A stretch of DNA of 64,000 bases from Lactobacillus sp. CBA3605 (GCF_002970915.1 NZ_CP027190.1:744001-808000), one strand, 5' to 3'; shown: positions 8,117-15,876, numbered from the stretch's first letter. Made by a program: numbers and translations. Notes: generated by a model from the sequence alone, not told the origin.

Positions 8117-9238
8117 CTATTTGGTCCCTGCGATAATTGCCTGTACTAAGTCCGCTTTTAAATCAATCACATTTTCAATGCCTGTGGATAATCGCAATAA
8201 ATTGGGCGTGATACCTTTAGCTTGCCGTTGCGCAGGGGTTAAGTCTTTATGTGTTTGCACGGCCGGCACCGTGATTAGACTCTCCACACCGCCCAAGCTT
8301 TCAGCAAATGAAATTACTTTCAAGGCCCGTAGAAAGGCATCAACTTCAACCGTTTCAGCTAGATAAAAACTAATCATCCCACCTCGACCCGGATATAGCA
8401 CACGGTCAACCTGCGGATTAGCCGTCAGGGTTTTAACTAAGGCCTGCGCATTCGCTTCATGTTGACGTAACCGTAATGGCAACGTCTTCAAGCTACGCAA
8501 TAATAACCAAGCATCAAACGGATCTAAAACCGCACCGGTCGTCACCAAATTAAAGGCTAATTGGTCCACATCAGCAGGTTGTTTCGCAATCACAATTCCC
8601 GCCAATATATCATTATGCCCTGCTAAATATTTGGTCGCTGAATGAACTACAATATCAGCACCCAAATCCAACGGCCGTTGAACCAAAGGGGTATAAAACG
8701 TGTTATCCACAATTAATTTTAAGCCATGTGCTTTAGTCGTCTGCGCCGTCGCTGCAATATCAATCACGTGCATCATGGGGTTAGACGGCGTTTCTAACCA
8801 TACGGCGACAGTATGATCATCAATCAAAGTGGCCAATTCAGATTGACTTTTGCCATGCCATACTGAAAAGTTCAACTGGTAATGATCATGTAACAAATCA
8901 AAGAAACGATAGGACCCACCATACAAATCATCCGAAATAATGAGCCGATCGCCAGTTTTAAAAAGTGTAAAGACCAGCTGAATAGCTGCCATGCCAGAAG
9001 ATAACGCCCAAGCTGCCGTCCCATGCTCTAACGTTGCCATCGTCTGTTCCAAAATACAACGTGTTGGTTGCGCTTCTCGCGGATAATCAAACCCCGTCGA
9101 TTGACCTAACCCCGCATGGCGATAGGCAGTGGCCAAATAGATTGGCGCTGAAATTGCGCCGGTTTTCGCGTCATCCGTTCGATTTCCAGCCTGTGCTAAC
9201 TGCGTTTCAACTTGTAACTGATGCCTTACTTTCTTCAT
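8117..9238 (-). CDS. Cys/Met metabolism PLP-dependent enzyme (cystathionine gamma-synthase / beta-lyase type)
   Basis: 373 residues, typical of the Cys/Met metabolism PLP family. The pyridoxal-phosphate lysine is in [12 protein letters not shown] near residue 205, the PLP-binding aspartate in [10 protein letters not shown], and ETPSNPMM is the family segment before it. SSGMAAI holds the phosphate-binding region. It acts in transsulfuration: either joining an activated homoserine with cysteine or cleaving cystathionine. The sequence alone does not decide between MetB, MetC and O-acylhomoserine sulfhydrylase. A T-box leader lies directly upstream, so expression should rise when a specific tRNA (probably methionyl) is uncharged, supporting a methionine or cysteine supply role. 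Confidence 0.85.
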   Translation of the reverse strand: MKKVRHQLQVETQLAQAGNRTDDAKTGAISAPIYLATAYRHAGLGQSTGFDYPREAQPTRCILEQTMATLEHGTAAWALSSGMAAIQLVFTLFKTGDRLIISDDLYGGSYRFFDLLHDHYQLNFSVWHGKSQSELATLIDDHTVAVWLETPSNPMMHVIDIAATAQTTKAHGLKLIVDNTFYTPLVQRPLDLGADIVVHSATKYLAGHNDILAGIVIAKQPADVDQLAFNLVTTGAVLDPFDAWLLLRSLKTLPLRLRQHEANAQALVKTLTANPQVDRVLYPGRGGMISFYLAETVEVDAFLRALKVISFAESLGGVESLITVPAVQTHKDLTPAQRQAKGITPNLLRLSTGIENVIDLKADLVQAIIAGTK

Positions 9239-9270
9239 CTCATTAAACTCCCTTTCACTTTGTAGCCAAC

Positions 9271-9541
9271 AAAAAAAGCCCTAATCCAATGAAGGACTAG
9301 GGACGTTTACCGTGTTACCACCCAAGTTTATTAGCTGGTCACCCAAGCTAAACTTATCAAGTTATGGACATCATAACTCACTAAAATATCGGTCAGTTAC
9401 CGCTAAGACAGCCAGTCGACCATCATTAGGCGTTCCGAGTTCATCTTCATTATCTCAACATTCACCGCTTTACAGTCTGGACGGCTTCCTGTAGAACGTC
9501 TCGATAATTACTCGCCTCATCACTACACAATTTTTAATTGT
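9271..9541 (-). promoter_or_regulatory. T-box riboswitch leader, probably Met-specific
   Basis: Minus-strand leader between promoter and start codon. The T-box core GGGTGGTAACACGG is at 9323-9310, followed by the terminator CCCTAGTCC-TTCATT-GGATTAGGG with seven T (9303-9271). Stem I closes with AGGCG/CGCCT; inside, CGAGT/ACTCG and ATTATC/GATAAT flank a loop whose 3' side is GAAGATGA, with ATG at 9444-9442 as the likely specifier. An uncharged tRNA-Met would stabilise the antiterminator and allow expression of the Cys/Met enzyme. GAT (Asp) in the same loop is a less likely specifier. Confidence 0.88.
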
Positions 9542-9547
9542 ATTTTA

Positions 9548-9577
9548 ATCATACTTTAATTGTGTTATTTTTGTCAA
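9548..9577 (-). promoter_or_regulatory. Promoter of the T-box operon
   Basis: -35 TTGACA (9572-9577), 18-bp spacer, -10 TATGAT (9548-9553). Confidence 0.75.
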
Positions 9578-9594
9578 GTTGTTGTCTCATAAAG

Positions 9595-9816
9595 TTAGCC
9601 GACTAATCCCAGTTGTTGATTTAACCCAGCTAATTCTAGTTGTAACGCTTGTCTGATGCGTGGTGCCTGGGTTGGTTCGGTAAATTGCTGTAATTTCAAA
9701 GTTAAGTATTGCCGTTGCGCTAATAGGTAGGTTTGCCGCCCAGTTTGAGTCACCGTTGCCACTACCCGCGCCGAATCGTTGCCCCTAGGTGGCAACTTAA
9801 TAACTTGATCCATCAT
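9595..9816 (-). CDS. Hypothetical protein, 73 residues
   Basis: Small soluble, glutamine-rich protein with no motif I recognise; the C-terminal half (about 40 residues) is predicted helical, with heptad-like Leu/Gln spacing. The gene looks real: strong ribosome binding site AAGGAGGA seven bases from the ATG, and a MerR-type promoter (TTGCCT, 19-bp spacer, TACACT) 30 bases upstream. It ends close to the T-box promoter and I see no terminator of its own. Its promoter matches those of the two MerR regulons nearby, so a role in the same stress response is possible; this is inference. Confidence 0.7.
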   Translation of the reverse strand: MMDQVIKLPPRGNDSARVVATVTQTGRQTYLLAQRQYLTLKLQQFTEPTQAPRIRQALQLELAGLNQQLGLVG

Positions 9817-9846
9817 CGCCCCATCCTCCTTAGTTTCAATCCCCTT

Positions 9847-9877
9847 AGTGTAGTCCCTTCGTCCAACGATAAGGCAA
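9847..9877 (-). promoter_or_regulatory. MerR-type promoter of the 73-residue protein gene
   Basis: -35 TTGCCT (9872-9877), 19-bp spacer, -10 TACACT (9847-9852); the spacer with its -35 edge carries an imperfect dyad (CCTTATCGT / ACGAAGG). An over-long spacer with a central dyad is the hallmark of MerR-activated promoters. Confidence 0.6.
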
Positions 9878-9886
9878 GCTTTTTCA

Positions 9887-9916
9887 TAAAAAAAAGCTTG
9901 GATTTTGTCCCAAGCT
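9887..9916 (-). terminator. Terminator of the reductase-hypothetical operon
   Basis: AGCTTGG / CCAAGCT (9895-9901, 9910-9916) followed by a run of T on the minus strand (A-run 9887-9894). Confidence 0.8.
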
Positions 9917-9939
9917 CACCATTAATTTTAAACTGACAG

Positions 9940-10638
9940 TTACCGCATGATGCGTTCTAAATAGGCGGCCCGGATTAACCGATAAGCTGTCTTATTTTTT
10001 AACTGGGTCAACTGAAATTGGTCAGTCTCGACTTGGCTTAACATTGCAGCATTGTTCGCCAATTCCCACGCCACTGATCGCCCTGCCATCTGACACGCAT
10101 CTAACGCCACAGTTTGCGTCAACAAATGTTGCAACAACACGGTTAGCGGTTCATTGGTTGCTAATAACTGTAAATCTGAAACGCGGGCCGCTAAGAGCCA
10201 GCAACGTGCTTGATCCGCTAGGCCACGTAACTGCTGCTTTAGGTCCGATACTGCTCGTGGCGAGTTTTTTAGATAAGCCACGGTTAGGCTAAGCAAGGCG
10301 GCGGCCGTATTAAGTAAGGCTTGATGATCTAAACAAGCTTGATAACCAACCAAATACCACTGTCGTTGTAACTTGGGCGCCACTGGTTGCTTCAGCGAGG
10401 CCAATACTGTGTTCATTTTTTCAATCAAACGGGCATATGGCGTTTGATCAATTTTGGTGACCAAGGTCTCCAGCGTATATTGAACTATAATTTGACTCTC
10501 ATCAGTCGCCGGATTCCAAACTAATAAATCGACATCAGCTTGAGTTTTCACCTGCGCGATAGCTGCCTGTGGATTGCTGGACCAAGCACCGACTGGTTCA
10601 AAATCATGGTCAGTTAGCTGAATCGCATATTGTCGCAT
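9940..10638 (-). CDS. Hypothetical protein, 232 residues
   Basis: I do not recognise a family. The N-terminal 60 residues look like a small alpha/beta domain (YAIQLTDHDFEPVGAW, DLLVWNPATDESQIIVQY); residues 70-232 are almost all helical, without membrane segments, rich in Leu, Ala and Gln. The ATG at 10638 follows AAGGGGG at good spacing; a longer frame could begin at 10677. It lies 48 bases after the NAD(P)-binding protein gene, in the same direction and before a shared terminator, so the two form an operon under the MerR-type promoters upstream of 11286. Confidence 0.7.
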   Translation of the reverse strand: MRQYAIQLTDHDFEPVGAWSSNPQAAIAQVKTQADVDLLVWNPATDESQIIVQYTLETLVTKIDQTPYARLIEKMNTVLASLKQPVAPKLQRQWYLVGYQACLDHQALLNTAAALLSLTVAYLKNSPRAVSDLKQQLRGLADQARCWLLAARVSDLQLLATNEPLTVLLQHLLTQTVALDACQMAGRSVAWELANNAAMLSQVETDQFQLTQLKNKTAYRLIRAAYLERIMR

Positions 10639-10686
10639 CCCCAGTGGCCCCCTTTTTATCATGACTACCACACCCAATCAGGCACA

Positions 10687-11286
10687 TCATTCCGGCCGAT
10701 TAATGCCGACACTTTCCTTAAGATATGCTTGATCATCGGCCGCATGCATGACTAAATCAGCAATCGCCCGCCGCGAAACTAGCTGTCCGCCAAATGGATC
10801 GCCCTTTTGTGTGACTTCATAATCATCACGACCATTGTCAAACCAACCGGGACGCACAATGGTATAGTCTAAATCGGAAGCTTCAATCACATCTGCGGCC
10901 GCACGATAAGTCTGCAACATCGAATTACTGGCCAAGTTACCCTCAGCGCCAAGATGGGCTGGAATTTCATTGTAAATTCCCATCGAACTAATAAAAATGA
11001 GTCGTTTCACCTTAGCTTGATGCATGGCAGCAATAATATGTTGTGCCATTAACGCTAACTGACCGCTTAAAGCAGCAAAAACCACCGTTTGACCAGCCAT
11101 GGCGGTTGCTAATTGTGCAACTTGATTAACATCGCCTTGAATCACCGTTTCACGACCATCATCGGTAACTAGTTGATTGGCACGCCGTGAGAACAACGTC
11201 AATTGATCATCACTGTGGGCTAATAAGTAATCCCGGGTAATCGCTCCAACTGAACCAGTCGCGCCTAAAATTAAAACTTTTTGCAT
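10687..11286 (-). CDS. NAD(P)H-binding reductase-like protein (atypical SDR)
   Basis: 199 residues. Starts with the nucleotide-binding strand MQKVLILGATGSVG (GxxGxxG, residues 8-14), then VVFAALSG and RLIFISSMGIYNEIP, a later YRAAADVIEASDLDYTIVRPGWF. This is the short NmrA/YwnB-type atypical SDR family, which often acts as a quinone or redox sensor-reductase; the catalytic Tyr-x3-Lys of classical SDRs is absent. It is divergent from a MerR regulator and carries two MerR-type promoters, a typical pairing for electrophile or aldehyde stress genes. Substrate unknown. Confidence 0.8.
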   Translation of the reverse strand: MQKVLILGATGSVGAITRDYLLAHSDDQLTLFSRRANQLVTDDGRETVIQGDVNQVAQLATAMAGQTVVFAALSGQLALMAQHIIAAMHQAKVKRLIFISSMGIYNEIPAHLGAEGNLASNSMLQTYRAAADVIEASDLDYTIVRPGWFDNGRDDYEVTQKGDPFGGQLVSRRAIADLVMHAADDQAYLKESVGINRPE

Positions 11287-11320
11287 CTTTAAAGCCCTCT
11301 TTTAATTATTTTATAGTTTA

Positions 11321-11351
11321 ACTTTAACAGCTTAGACCAACGCTAAGGCAA
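11321..11351 (-). promoter_or_regulatory. MerR-type promoter, proximal, of the NAD(P)-binding gene
   Basis: -35 TTGCCT (11346-11351), 19-bp spacer, -10 TAAAGT (11321-11326). The spacer holds the dyad CTTAG...CTAAG. Transcription would start about 30 bases ahead of the ATG at 11286. Confidence 0.65.
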
Positions 11352-11426
11352 GCCAAAAATTCACTTTATTTTAGCGCCATGACACAAATTAGCCTTTTCA
11401 CCGGCATAGATTTAATTTTCAACTAC

Positions 11427-11457
11427 AGCGTAACAGCTTACACTTACTGTAAGACAA
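11427..11457 (-). promoter_or_regulatory. MerR-type promoter, distal, with perfect dyad
   Basis: -35 TTGTCT (11452-11457), 19-bp spacer, -10 TACGCT (11427-11432). The perfect inverted repeat CTTACA-GTAAG-TGTAAG (11437-11453 as read on the minus strand) fills the spacer. It is oriented toward the reductase gene, 106 bases upstream of the proximal site. Confidence 0.55.
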
Positions 11458-11483
11458 GGCTTTTTTTAAATTAATCATTTCAC

Positions 11484-11512
11484 TTGTCATTAGCGTCAAT
11501 TCGCCGTATGAT
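11484..11512 (+). promoter_or_regulatory. Promoter of the first MerR regulator gene
   Basis: -35 TTGTCA (11484-11489), 17-bp spacer, -10 TATGAT (11507-11512). Confidence 0.7.
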
Positions 11513-11551
11513 ACTAGTCGAAACTAATATTAAACTTTGGGAGGGTTACAG

Positions 11552-11989
11552 TTGTCCTATACTATCCAAGCAGTTGCTAAAAAAATGAACGTCTCAACTT
11601 ACAGCATCCGCTACTACCATGACCACGGAATGTTGCCGTTCGTCAAACGTGATGAAAATAATAATCGAATTTTTGATGATACTGATTTGGAATGGCTCAA
11701 AGTCATTATCTGCCTACGCTCGACTGGGATGCCGGTTGAACGCATTCAGCATTATCTACAGCTCGTCCAACAAGGCGAAACCACCGTTCCTGAACGCTAC
11801 GAGATGATGAAAGCACAACAGGAACGCACGTTAGGTGAGATTAACGATCTCCAGAATCATTTAAAAACCATTAATGTAAAAGTCGACCATTATGCCGACG
11901 TCTTGATTAATCATAAAGTGGATAACTTCGTGCCTTCCAACATGGCAGAAGCTACTGAACACGACGTTTATCAAGAAAATCAACCTTAA
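11552..11989 (+). CDS. MerR family transcriptional regulator
   Basis: 145 residues from TTG at 11552, six bases after GGGAGGG; the longest frame (11537) would include the ribosome binding site. Residues 1-70 are the MerR winged helix (AVAKKMNVSTYSIRYYHDHGMLP), residues 75-120 a dimerising coiled coil. No cysteine cluster for metal binding is seen at the C-terminus, so the signal is not an obvious metal; the AdhR/NmlR-like subgroup that answers aldehydes and electrophiles is the best comparison. Divergent from the NAD(P)-binding gene, whose promoters have the 19-bp spacing MerR proteins act on. Confidence 0.88.
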   Translation: MSYTIQAVAKKMNVSTYSIRYYHDHGMLPFVKRDENNNRIFDDTDLEWLKVIICLRSTGMPVERIQHYLQLVQQGETTVPERYEMMKAQQERTLGEINDLQNHLKTINVKVDHYADVLINHKVDNFVPSNMAEATEHDVYQENQP

Positions 11990-12009
11990 CACTGATTAAG
12001 ACCTTAAAA

Positions 12010-12046
12010 GACGATTGCAAGTTAATCCCTGCAATCGTCTTTTTTT
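12010..12046 (+). terminator. Terminator of the MerR gene
   Basis: Ten-bp stem GACGATTGCA / TGCAATCGTC (12010-12019, 12030-12039) and seven T. It may also serve the convergent membrane protein gene. Confidence 0.9.
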
Positions 12047-12053
12047 GATTATT

Positions 12054-12341
12054 TTATATGAATTTAGCTACTAGTACAAAGTAGAGCAAAACCAACACAC
12101 CTAAGCCTAATGTATATAATAGCGCTAACCATTGACCGCCTGGTGTTCGGCCGGTCTTGCCAAAGCAAATTGCCGCGCCCCCACAAATGACACTGAGACT
12201 GCCTAGGTCCAAGCCCACGCTATGATTCATCATCATTACAAATGGTCCAAGTAACCCACCGATAATTGCAATCCATTTCGCCGCCACTAAGATTACCCGT
12301 CCAACCTGCTTATCCTTTTCATCGTACTTTTCTTTCGCCAT
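12054..12341 (-). CDS. Small membrane protein, unknown function
   Basis: 95 residues from the ATG at 12341 (AAGGTGG nine bases before it); a longer frame starts at 12389. After a charged start (MAKEKYDEKDKQVGR) there are three hydrophobic stretches, about residues 17-40, 44-60 and 70-92, so it is an integral membrane protein with no recognised domain. It stands alone between the first MerR gene and the Ser/Thr-rich protein gene. Confidence 0.65.
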   Translation of the reverse strand: MAKEKYDEKDKQVGRVILVAAKWIAIIGGLLGPFVMMMNHSVGLDLGSLSVICGGAAICFGKTGRTPGGQWLALLYTLGLGVLVLLYFVLVAKFI

Positions 12342-12447
12342 CTCACCAGGCCACCTTAGTCTCTTATTTTTAACGACACTTAATCGCACTAACCTATCTA
12401 GTATGCCGTATTTTAGTCAGCTGTGCAAGAAGGCGCTTACTTATGCC

Positions 12448-12479
12448 AAAAAAGGACCTCCGCTTCCACCCGGAGATCC
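12448..12479 (-). terminator. Terminator of the Ser/Thr-rich protein gene
   Basis: Nine-bp stem GGACCTCCG / CGGAGATCC with one wobble and a minus-strand T-run (A-run 12448-12453). Confidence 0.85.
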
Positions 12480-12569
12480 ACCTTAATTCTACTAAGTGAT
12501 TAACTTAGTAACCTTTACTTGTTTAGCTTAAACCTTCAAGTCGACTTTAAGTCAAGCGCTTTTATCATT

Positions 12570-13199
12570 TTAGTTATTATAAGTTGCGGATACGACAGTC
12601 CAAGTAGCAGCCGTCACTGATTGCCGTTCCAATTGTCCCTTGGCATTTACTCGAAAATTACCGACCAAATGTGAGACTCGATCATTTGTATTCTCATAGA
12701 CCGTAACATAGACTAGCCCATCAGCGTGATACTGGCTGAATAAAAAATCATCTTTCGTGACACTGGCCGTCGTATACTGTTGCGCAACCTGCTGCCAAAC
12801 CCAATCATTAAGTTGGGCCGTAGTTAAATGTGTCGCCATCACCGCTGACTGACTAGTGCTTTGATTGTCTGTGCCGTGACTGCTATTTGTGGTTGATCTG
12901 GCGCTGGTGCTTGCCTTAGCTTCAGTGGTAGCAGCGCGCGTCGCAGTCGTCGTACTAGTACTGGCAGCTGTTTTTTGACTATTGGTTGCAGTTGACTGGG
13001 ACGCTGAGGTCGCCGTGGTCCCTTGCTTAACTTGCGACGTTGATTGCTGCTTAGTAGCTGATTTGACTGAAGAACTGACCGCTTGATGGACTGGTTGCGT
13101 TGTTGTCTGACTGGATTGCGGCCACAACAAATAACTACCGCCGCCCAAAACTGCTACGCCAACTAATACTGAAGTCCCCATAATCATCTTTTTCATCAC
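12570..13199 (-). CDS. Secreted or anchored Ser/Thr-rich surface protein
   Basis: 209 residues. Residues 1-25 are a signal anchor (MKKMIMGTSVLVGVAVLGGGSYLLW) without an obvious signal peptidase site or LPXTG. Residues 30-120 are low complexity, mostly Ser, Thr, Ala and Gln, like the linkers that are O-glycosylated in surface proteins of this genus. Residues 122-209 form a compact domain (LNDWVWQQVAQQY, DGLVYVTVYENTNDRVSHLVGNFRV) that recalls uncharacterised domains of lactobacillus envelope proteins. The GTG at 13199 is seven bases after GGGGAG; ATG at 13196 is possible. Function unknown. Confidence 0.75.
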   Translation of the reverse strand: MMKKMIMGTSVLVGVAVLGGGSYLLWPQSSQTTTQPVHQAVSSSVKSATKQQSTSQVKQGTTATSASQSTATNSQKTAASTSTTTATRAATTEAKASTSARSTTNSSHGTDNQSTSQSAVMATHLTTAQLNDWVWQQVAQQYTTASVTKDDFLFSQYHADGLVYVTVYENTNDRVSHLVGNFRVNAKGQLERQSVTAATWTVVSATYNN

Positions 13200-13231
13200 A
13201 CATCAACTCCCCAAAAGTTTTAGTTTTATGC

Positions 13232-13262
13232 TTGCCTTAACCATACGCTAAGTTTGTTAGAT
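13232..13262 (+). promoter_or_regulatory. Orphan MerR-type promoter
   Basis: -35 TTGCCT (13232-13237), 19-bp spacer, -10 TTAGAT (13257-13262), dyad CTTAA...CTAAG. It points right, into a stretch with no convincing rightward gene before dedA at 13620. Confidence 0.45.
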
Positions 13263-13294
13263 TTACCATCTTTTTCCAGTCTTAAACTAAAAAA

Positions 13295-13450
13295 TCAACG
13301 TTTGCGGATAAAAAAATGGATCAACAGTATAATTACTGTTAATCCATTAATCGCGGTACTGGTAAAACCAGTAGGGATGCCGCTCCACAACGTCAGTGAC
13401 CCAAGCACTCCGAATACGTCGGAGAAACGTGCCCCGCTATCAATAATTAG
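13295..13450 (-). pseudogene. Possible remnant of a membrane protein gene (C-terminal end)
   Basis: A 51-codon minus-strand frame with no start codon or ribosome binding site. It reads like the tail of a membrane protein: a Gly/Ser-rich stretch, then a clear hydrophobic helix (INGLTVIILLIHFFIRKR, then stop). The frame is closed upstream by TGA at 13451-13453 and the other frames there are also broken. The family cannot be named. The stretch 13200-13564 otherwise holds only the orphan MerR-type promoter and the start region of the neighbouring gene. Confidence 0.35.
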
Positions 13451-13564
13451 TCACTAGCCGCTCGCGCGGAACTTCCATTGCTGGAAATCTGACTTTATCG
13501 ACTCATCGCATTAGTAAGACTACCATCTTTTACCATAGTATGCAAGTTTCCCTAACCACAATAG

Positions 13565-13593
13565 TTGGCGTCACCCCGCAAACATGGTATATT
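13565..13593 (+). promoter_or_regulatory. Promoter of the DedA gene
   Basis: -35 TTGGCG (13565-13570), 17-bp spacer, -10 TATATT (13588-13593), followed 13 bases later by AGGAGG. Confidence 0.6.
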
Positions 13594-13619
13594 TAGTCGG
13601 TGTTATAGGAGGAATTTCC

Positions 13620-14276
13620 ATGACTTGGCTCATTTCATTTTTATCTATTCTGATGCGACCTCTAAATTTTTTAGTCACGTTAACGAATCAAATCGGCGGT
13701 TGGTCCTATGTCGTCTTGTTCCTAGTGATTTTCTTGGAATCAGCGTACCTCGCCTTTGCCTTTTTACCTGGACAATCGCTCTTATTCTTAAGTAGCTCCA
13801 TCGCGGCTAGTACACACTCCAAATTAAATATTTGGCTTTTATTAGCTATTTTTATTATCGCGGCTACCAGTGGTGCCATGCTCAAGTATCGTGCGACCCG
13901 CCGCTTGGATCAGCACAGTCACTTAGAAAAAGGCTTAAATTCCAGCAAGCTTGACACCACAAAAGCCCTTTTTGATCGCCATGAGAAGCCGTCCTTGCTT
14001 TGGGGCCGCTTTATCCCCTTCGTCGGCTTATTCATCCCAGTCATTGCCGGTACAACTCAAATGGACTGGCGTCACTTTGAAATCTGGAATTTTTTAGGCG
14101 TCTTAATTTGGGTCGGTAGCTGTTGTTTTTGTGGCTATTACTTTGGTGATTGGCCATTTGTCGAACAAAATTTCACTTGGATCATGCTAGTTTTAATCAT
14201 CCTACCAATCTTAGGCCGTTATAGTTATCACTATTTAAAACGCAAACACCACCTATTACTTAGTAAAGCTAACTAA
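13620..14276 (+). CDS. DedA family membrane protein
   Basis: 218 residues from the ATG at 13620, seven bases after a perfect AGGAGG. DedA (SNARE-associated) hallmarks are present: an early loop FAFLPGQSLLFLSSSIAA and the motif GRFIPFVGLFIPVIAGTTQMD followed by the membrane helix with GYYFG. Four or more membrane segments. DedA proteins recycle undecaprenyl phosphate or phospholipids across the membrane and affect pH and antimicrobial tolerance. Monocistronic, convergent with the efflux pump gene. Confidence 0.88.
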   Translation: MTWLISFLSILMRPLNFLVTLTNQIGGWSYVVLFLVIFLESAYLAFAFLPGQSLLFLSSSIAASTHSKLNIWLLLAIFIIAATSGAMLKYRATRRLDQHSHLEKGLNSSKLDTTKALFDRHEKPSLLWGRFIPFVGLFIPVIAGTTQMDWRHFEIWNFLGVLIWVGSCCFCGYYFGDWPFVEQNFTWIMLVLIILPILGRYSYHYLKRKHHLLLSKAN

Positions 14277-14323
14277 AAATCTGGCTTTCGGCACACGTTT
14301 CGACAACCTCAATGACCACTACC

Positions 14324-14371
14324 AAATAATCGCTGCAAGAATTTTGTGAATTCTTGCAGCGATTATTTTTT
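14324..14371. terminator. Bidirectional terminator between dedA and the MFS pump
   Basis: Perfect 20-bp arms (14324-14343, 14349-14368), loop TTGTG, T-runs on both strands. Its right end overlaps the stop codon of the pump gene. Core nearly identical to 6701-6751. Confidence 0.92.
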
Positions 14372-15704
14372 ACTGGCGTTCGCCCGGTACAATTAAGAAA
14401 ATAGCAGCTAATAAAGCCAATAATAATAGTCCGGAACCGACCAAAATGGCTTGCTGAAAACCAATAATTTGCGTATGGGCTAAACTTTGAGTGGTCACTA
14501 GAATCGATAGCCCAACGGAACCCCCGATTTGATGCATCACATTAACAACACCTGAAGCCGCTCCAGCGTCAGCACCTTGCGTATGTGCAACACCAGCAGC
14601 CGTAAAGGGACTTAAAGATAAGCCTTGACCAATGCCAATCACGACCATCGGCGCCGCAATCCCCCACCAATAACCAACTGTTTTGGTAAAGAAGCTCATC
14701 CAGAACATGCCAATTAAGGTTAGCGTAATCCCAATCACCAGTAGACCGCCATTGCCCCATTTAACCGTTAAGCGGGCCACTTGCAAGGCAACAATAAAGT
14801 TCACAATCGTCAGTGGAAAAAAGGCCACACCCGCCATCAACGCACTAAATCCCAATTGCTGTTGCATTAATTGCGGGGTAATAAACCAAAATCCTAGCAT
14901 CGCACCCAGGTAAAGAAAGCGACCTAGATAGGCCCCAAGCCGTTCACGATCCACGAATAAATGTAACGGCATAATCGGTTGCGCCGTTCGTCGTTCCTGA
15001 TAAATAAATCCGGCTAAGGCGATGACAGCAATAAGTAATGCTGGTCCCTGAGCCCAATCACCAACAATACTATAGACCAACGCACTCATGCCGATTAAGG
15101 ACGTCAAAGTCCCTAGCCAATCCAAGGTGCCACTTTGACCATGGTCCGCTTTCAAATCACGAACTGCTAAGGCATACATCCAAATACTAATTGGCACATT
15201 AATGAAAAAACCAATACGCCAAGTTAAAAGACTCGCAAACACGCCACCAATGACCAAACTCACACTGGCACCAATCCCAGCCATTGCACCATAATAAGCA
15301 ATTGCGCGAACTCGAGCTGGTCCAGTATACGTATCCATCAAAATTGCCAAGGTAGTTGGCGCTAAAATTGCTGAACCGATCCCTTGGAAAGCGCGGGCAG
15401 CAATTATCATCGTGGCGTTCACTGACAAGCCCACGACTAATGAGCCAATGCCAAAAATAACTAACCCAACTTGGAAGACCCGCCGACGCCCGAATAAATC
15501 ACCCGCACGACCGCCTAATAGTAGAAAGCCACCGAAAGTTAGCGAATAAGCACTACTAACCCAAGAAAGTGTCTGCTGATTCAACTGTAAATCCTGTGCG
15601 ATTTTCACTGTTCCCGTGAAAATAATAGAATTATCTAGCAAAATCATAAAATAACTAAACAAAATAATTAATAAAATCCAATCGAATCTTTTTTTATTAC
15701 CCAT
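14370..15704 (-). CDS. MFS drug efflux transporter, DHA2 (EmrB/QacA) family
   Basis: 444 residues and 12-14 membrane helices. Motifs of the family are visible: LDNSIIFTGTVKIAQDLQL (motif D1 region, helix 1), GGRAGDLFGRRRVFQVG (motif A, residues about 64-80), and the helix-5 antiporter motif region IGFFINVPISIW. It should expel drugs or other toxic compounds by proton antiport. A MerR-type promoter matching that of the neighbouring MerR gene lies directly upstream, so the pump is probably induced by the compound that MerR protein senses. Confidence 0.9.
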   Translation of the reverse strand: MGNKKRFDWILLIILFSYFMILLDNSIIFTGTVKIAQDLQLNQQTLSWVSSAYSLTFGGFLLLGGRAGDLFGRRRVFQVGLVIFGIGSLVVGLSVNATMIIAARAFQGIGSAILAPTTLAILMDTYTGPARVRAIAYYGAMAGIGASVSLVIGGVFASLLTWRIGFFINVPISIWMYALAVRDLKADHGQSGTLDWLGTLTSLIGMSALVYSIVGDWAQGPALLIAVIALAGFIYQERRTAQPIMPLHLFVDRERLGAYLGRFLYLGAMLGFWFITPQLMQQQLGFSALMAGVAFFPLTIVNFIVALQVARLTVKWGNGGLLVIGITLTLIGMFWMSFFTKTVGYWWGIAAPMVVIGIGQGLSLSPFTAAGVAHTQGADAGAASGVVNVMHQIGGSVGLSILVTTQSLAHTQIIGFQQAILVGSGLLLLALLAAIFLIVPGERQ

Positions 15705-15738
15705 GTGATTTCTCCCTGTCTTTAAGTGAACAAAAAGT

Positions 15739-15769
15739 AGTTTAGACCTTCATCCGTACTTTAAGGCAA
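15739..15769 (-). promoter_or_regulatory. MerR-type promoter of the MFS pump
   Basis: -35 TTGCCT (15764-15769), 19-bp spacer, -10 TAAACT (15739-15744); imperfect dyad CCTTAAAG...GAAGG. Shares GGGCTTGCCTT with the promoter of the adjacent MerR gene. Confidence 0.68.
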
Positions 15770-15833
15770 GCCCTAATCAAAACTTTTTTCAAAGCGTTGA
15801 ACTTGTTTTTAGCCAACTACCACTTTCAACGTC

Positions 15834-15865
15834 AAAAAAGGCGTTTGGGTAAGTTCCCAAACGCC
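15834..15865 (-). terminator. Terminator of the second MerR gene
   Basis: Perfect ten-bp stem GGCGTTTGGG / CCCAAACGCC, loop TAAGTT, minus-strand T-run (A-run 15834-15839). Confidence 0.92.
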
Positions 15866-15876
15866 AATTTCACAAG

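Noticed and set aside
13254..13457. 67-codon plus-strand frame
   Set aside because: No ribosome binding site or protein-like composition; the opposite strand has a better membrane-protein reading.
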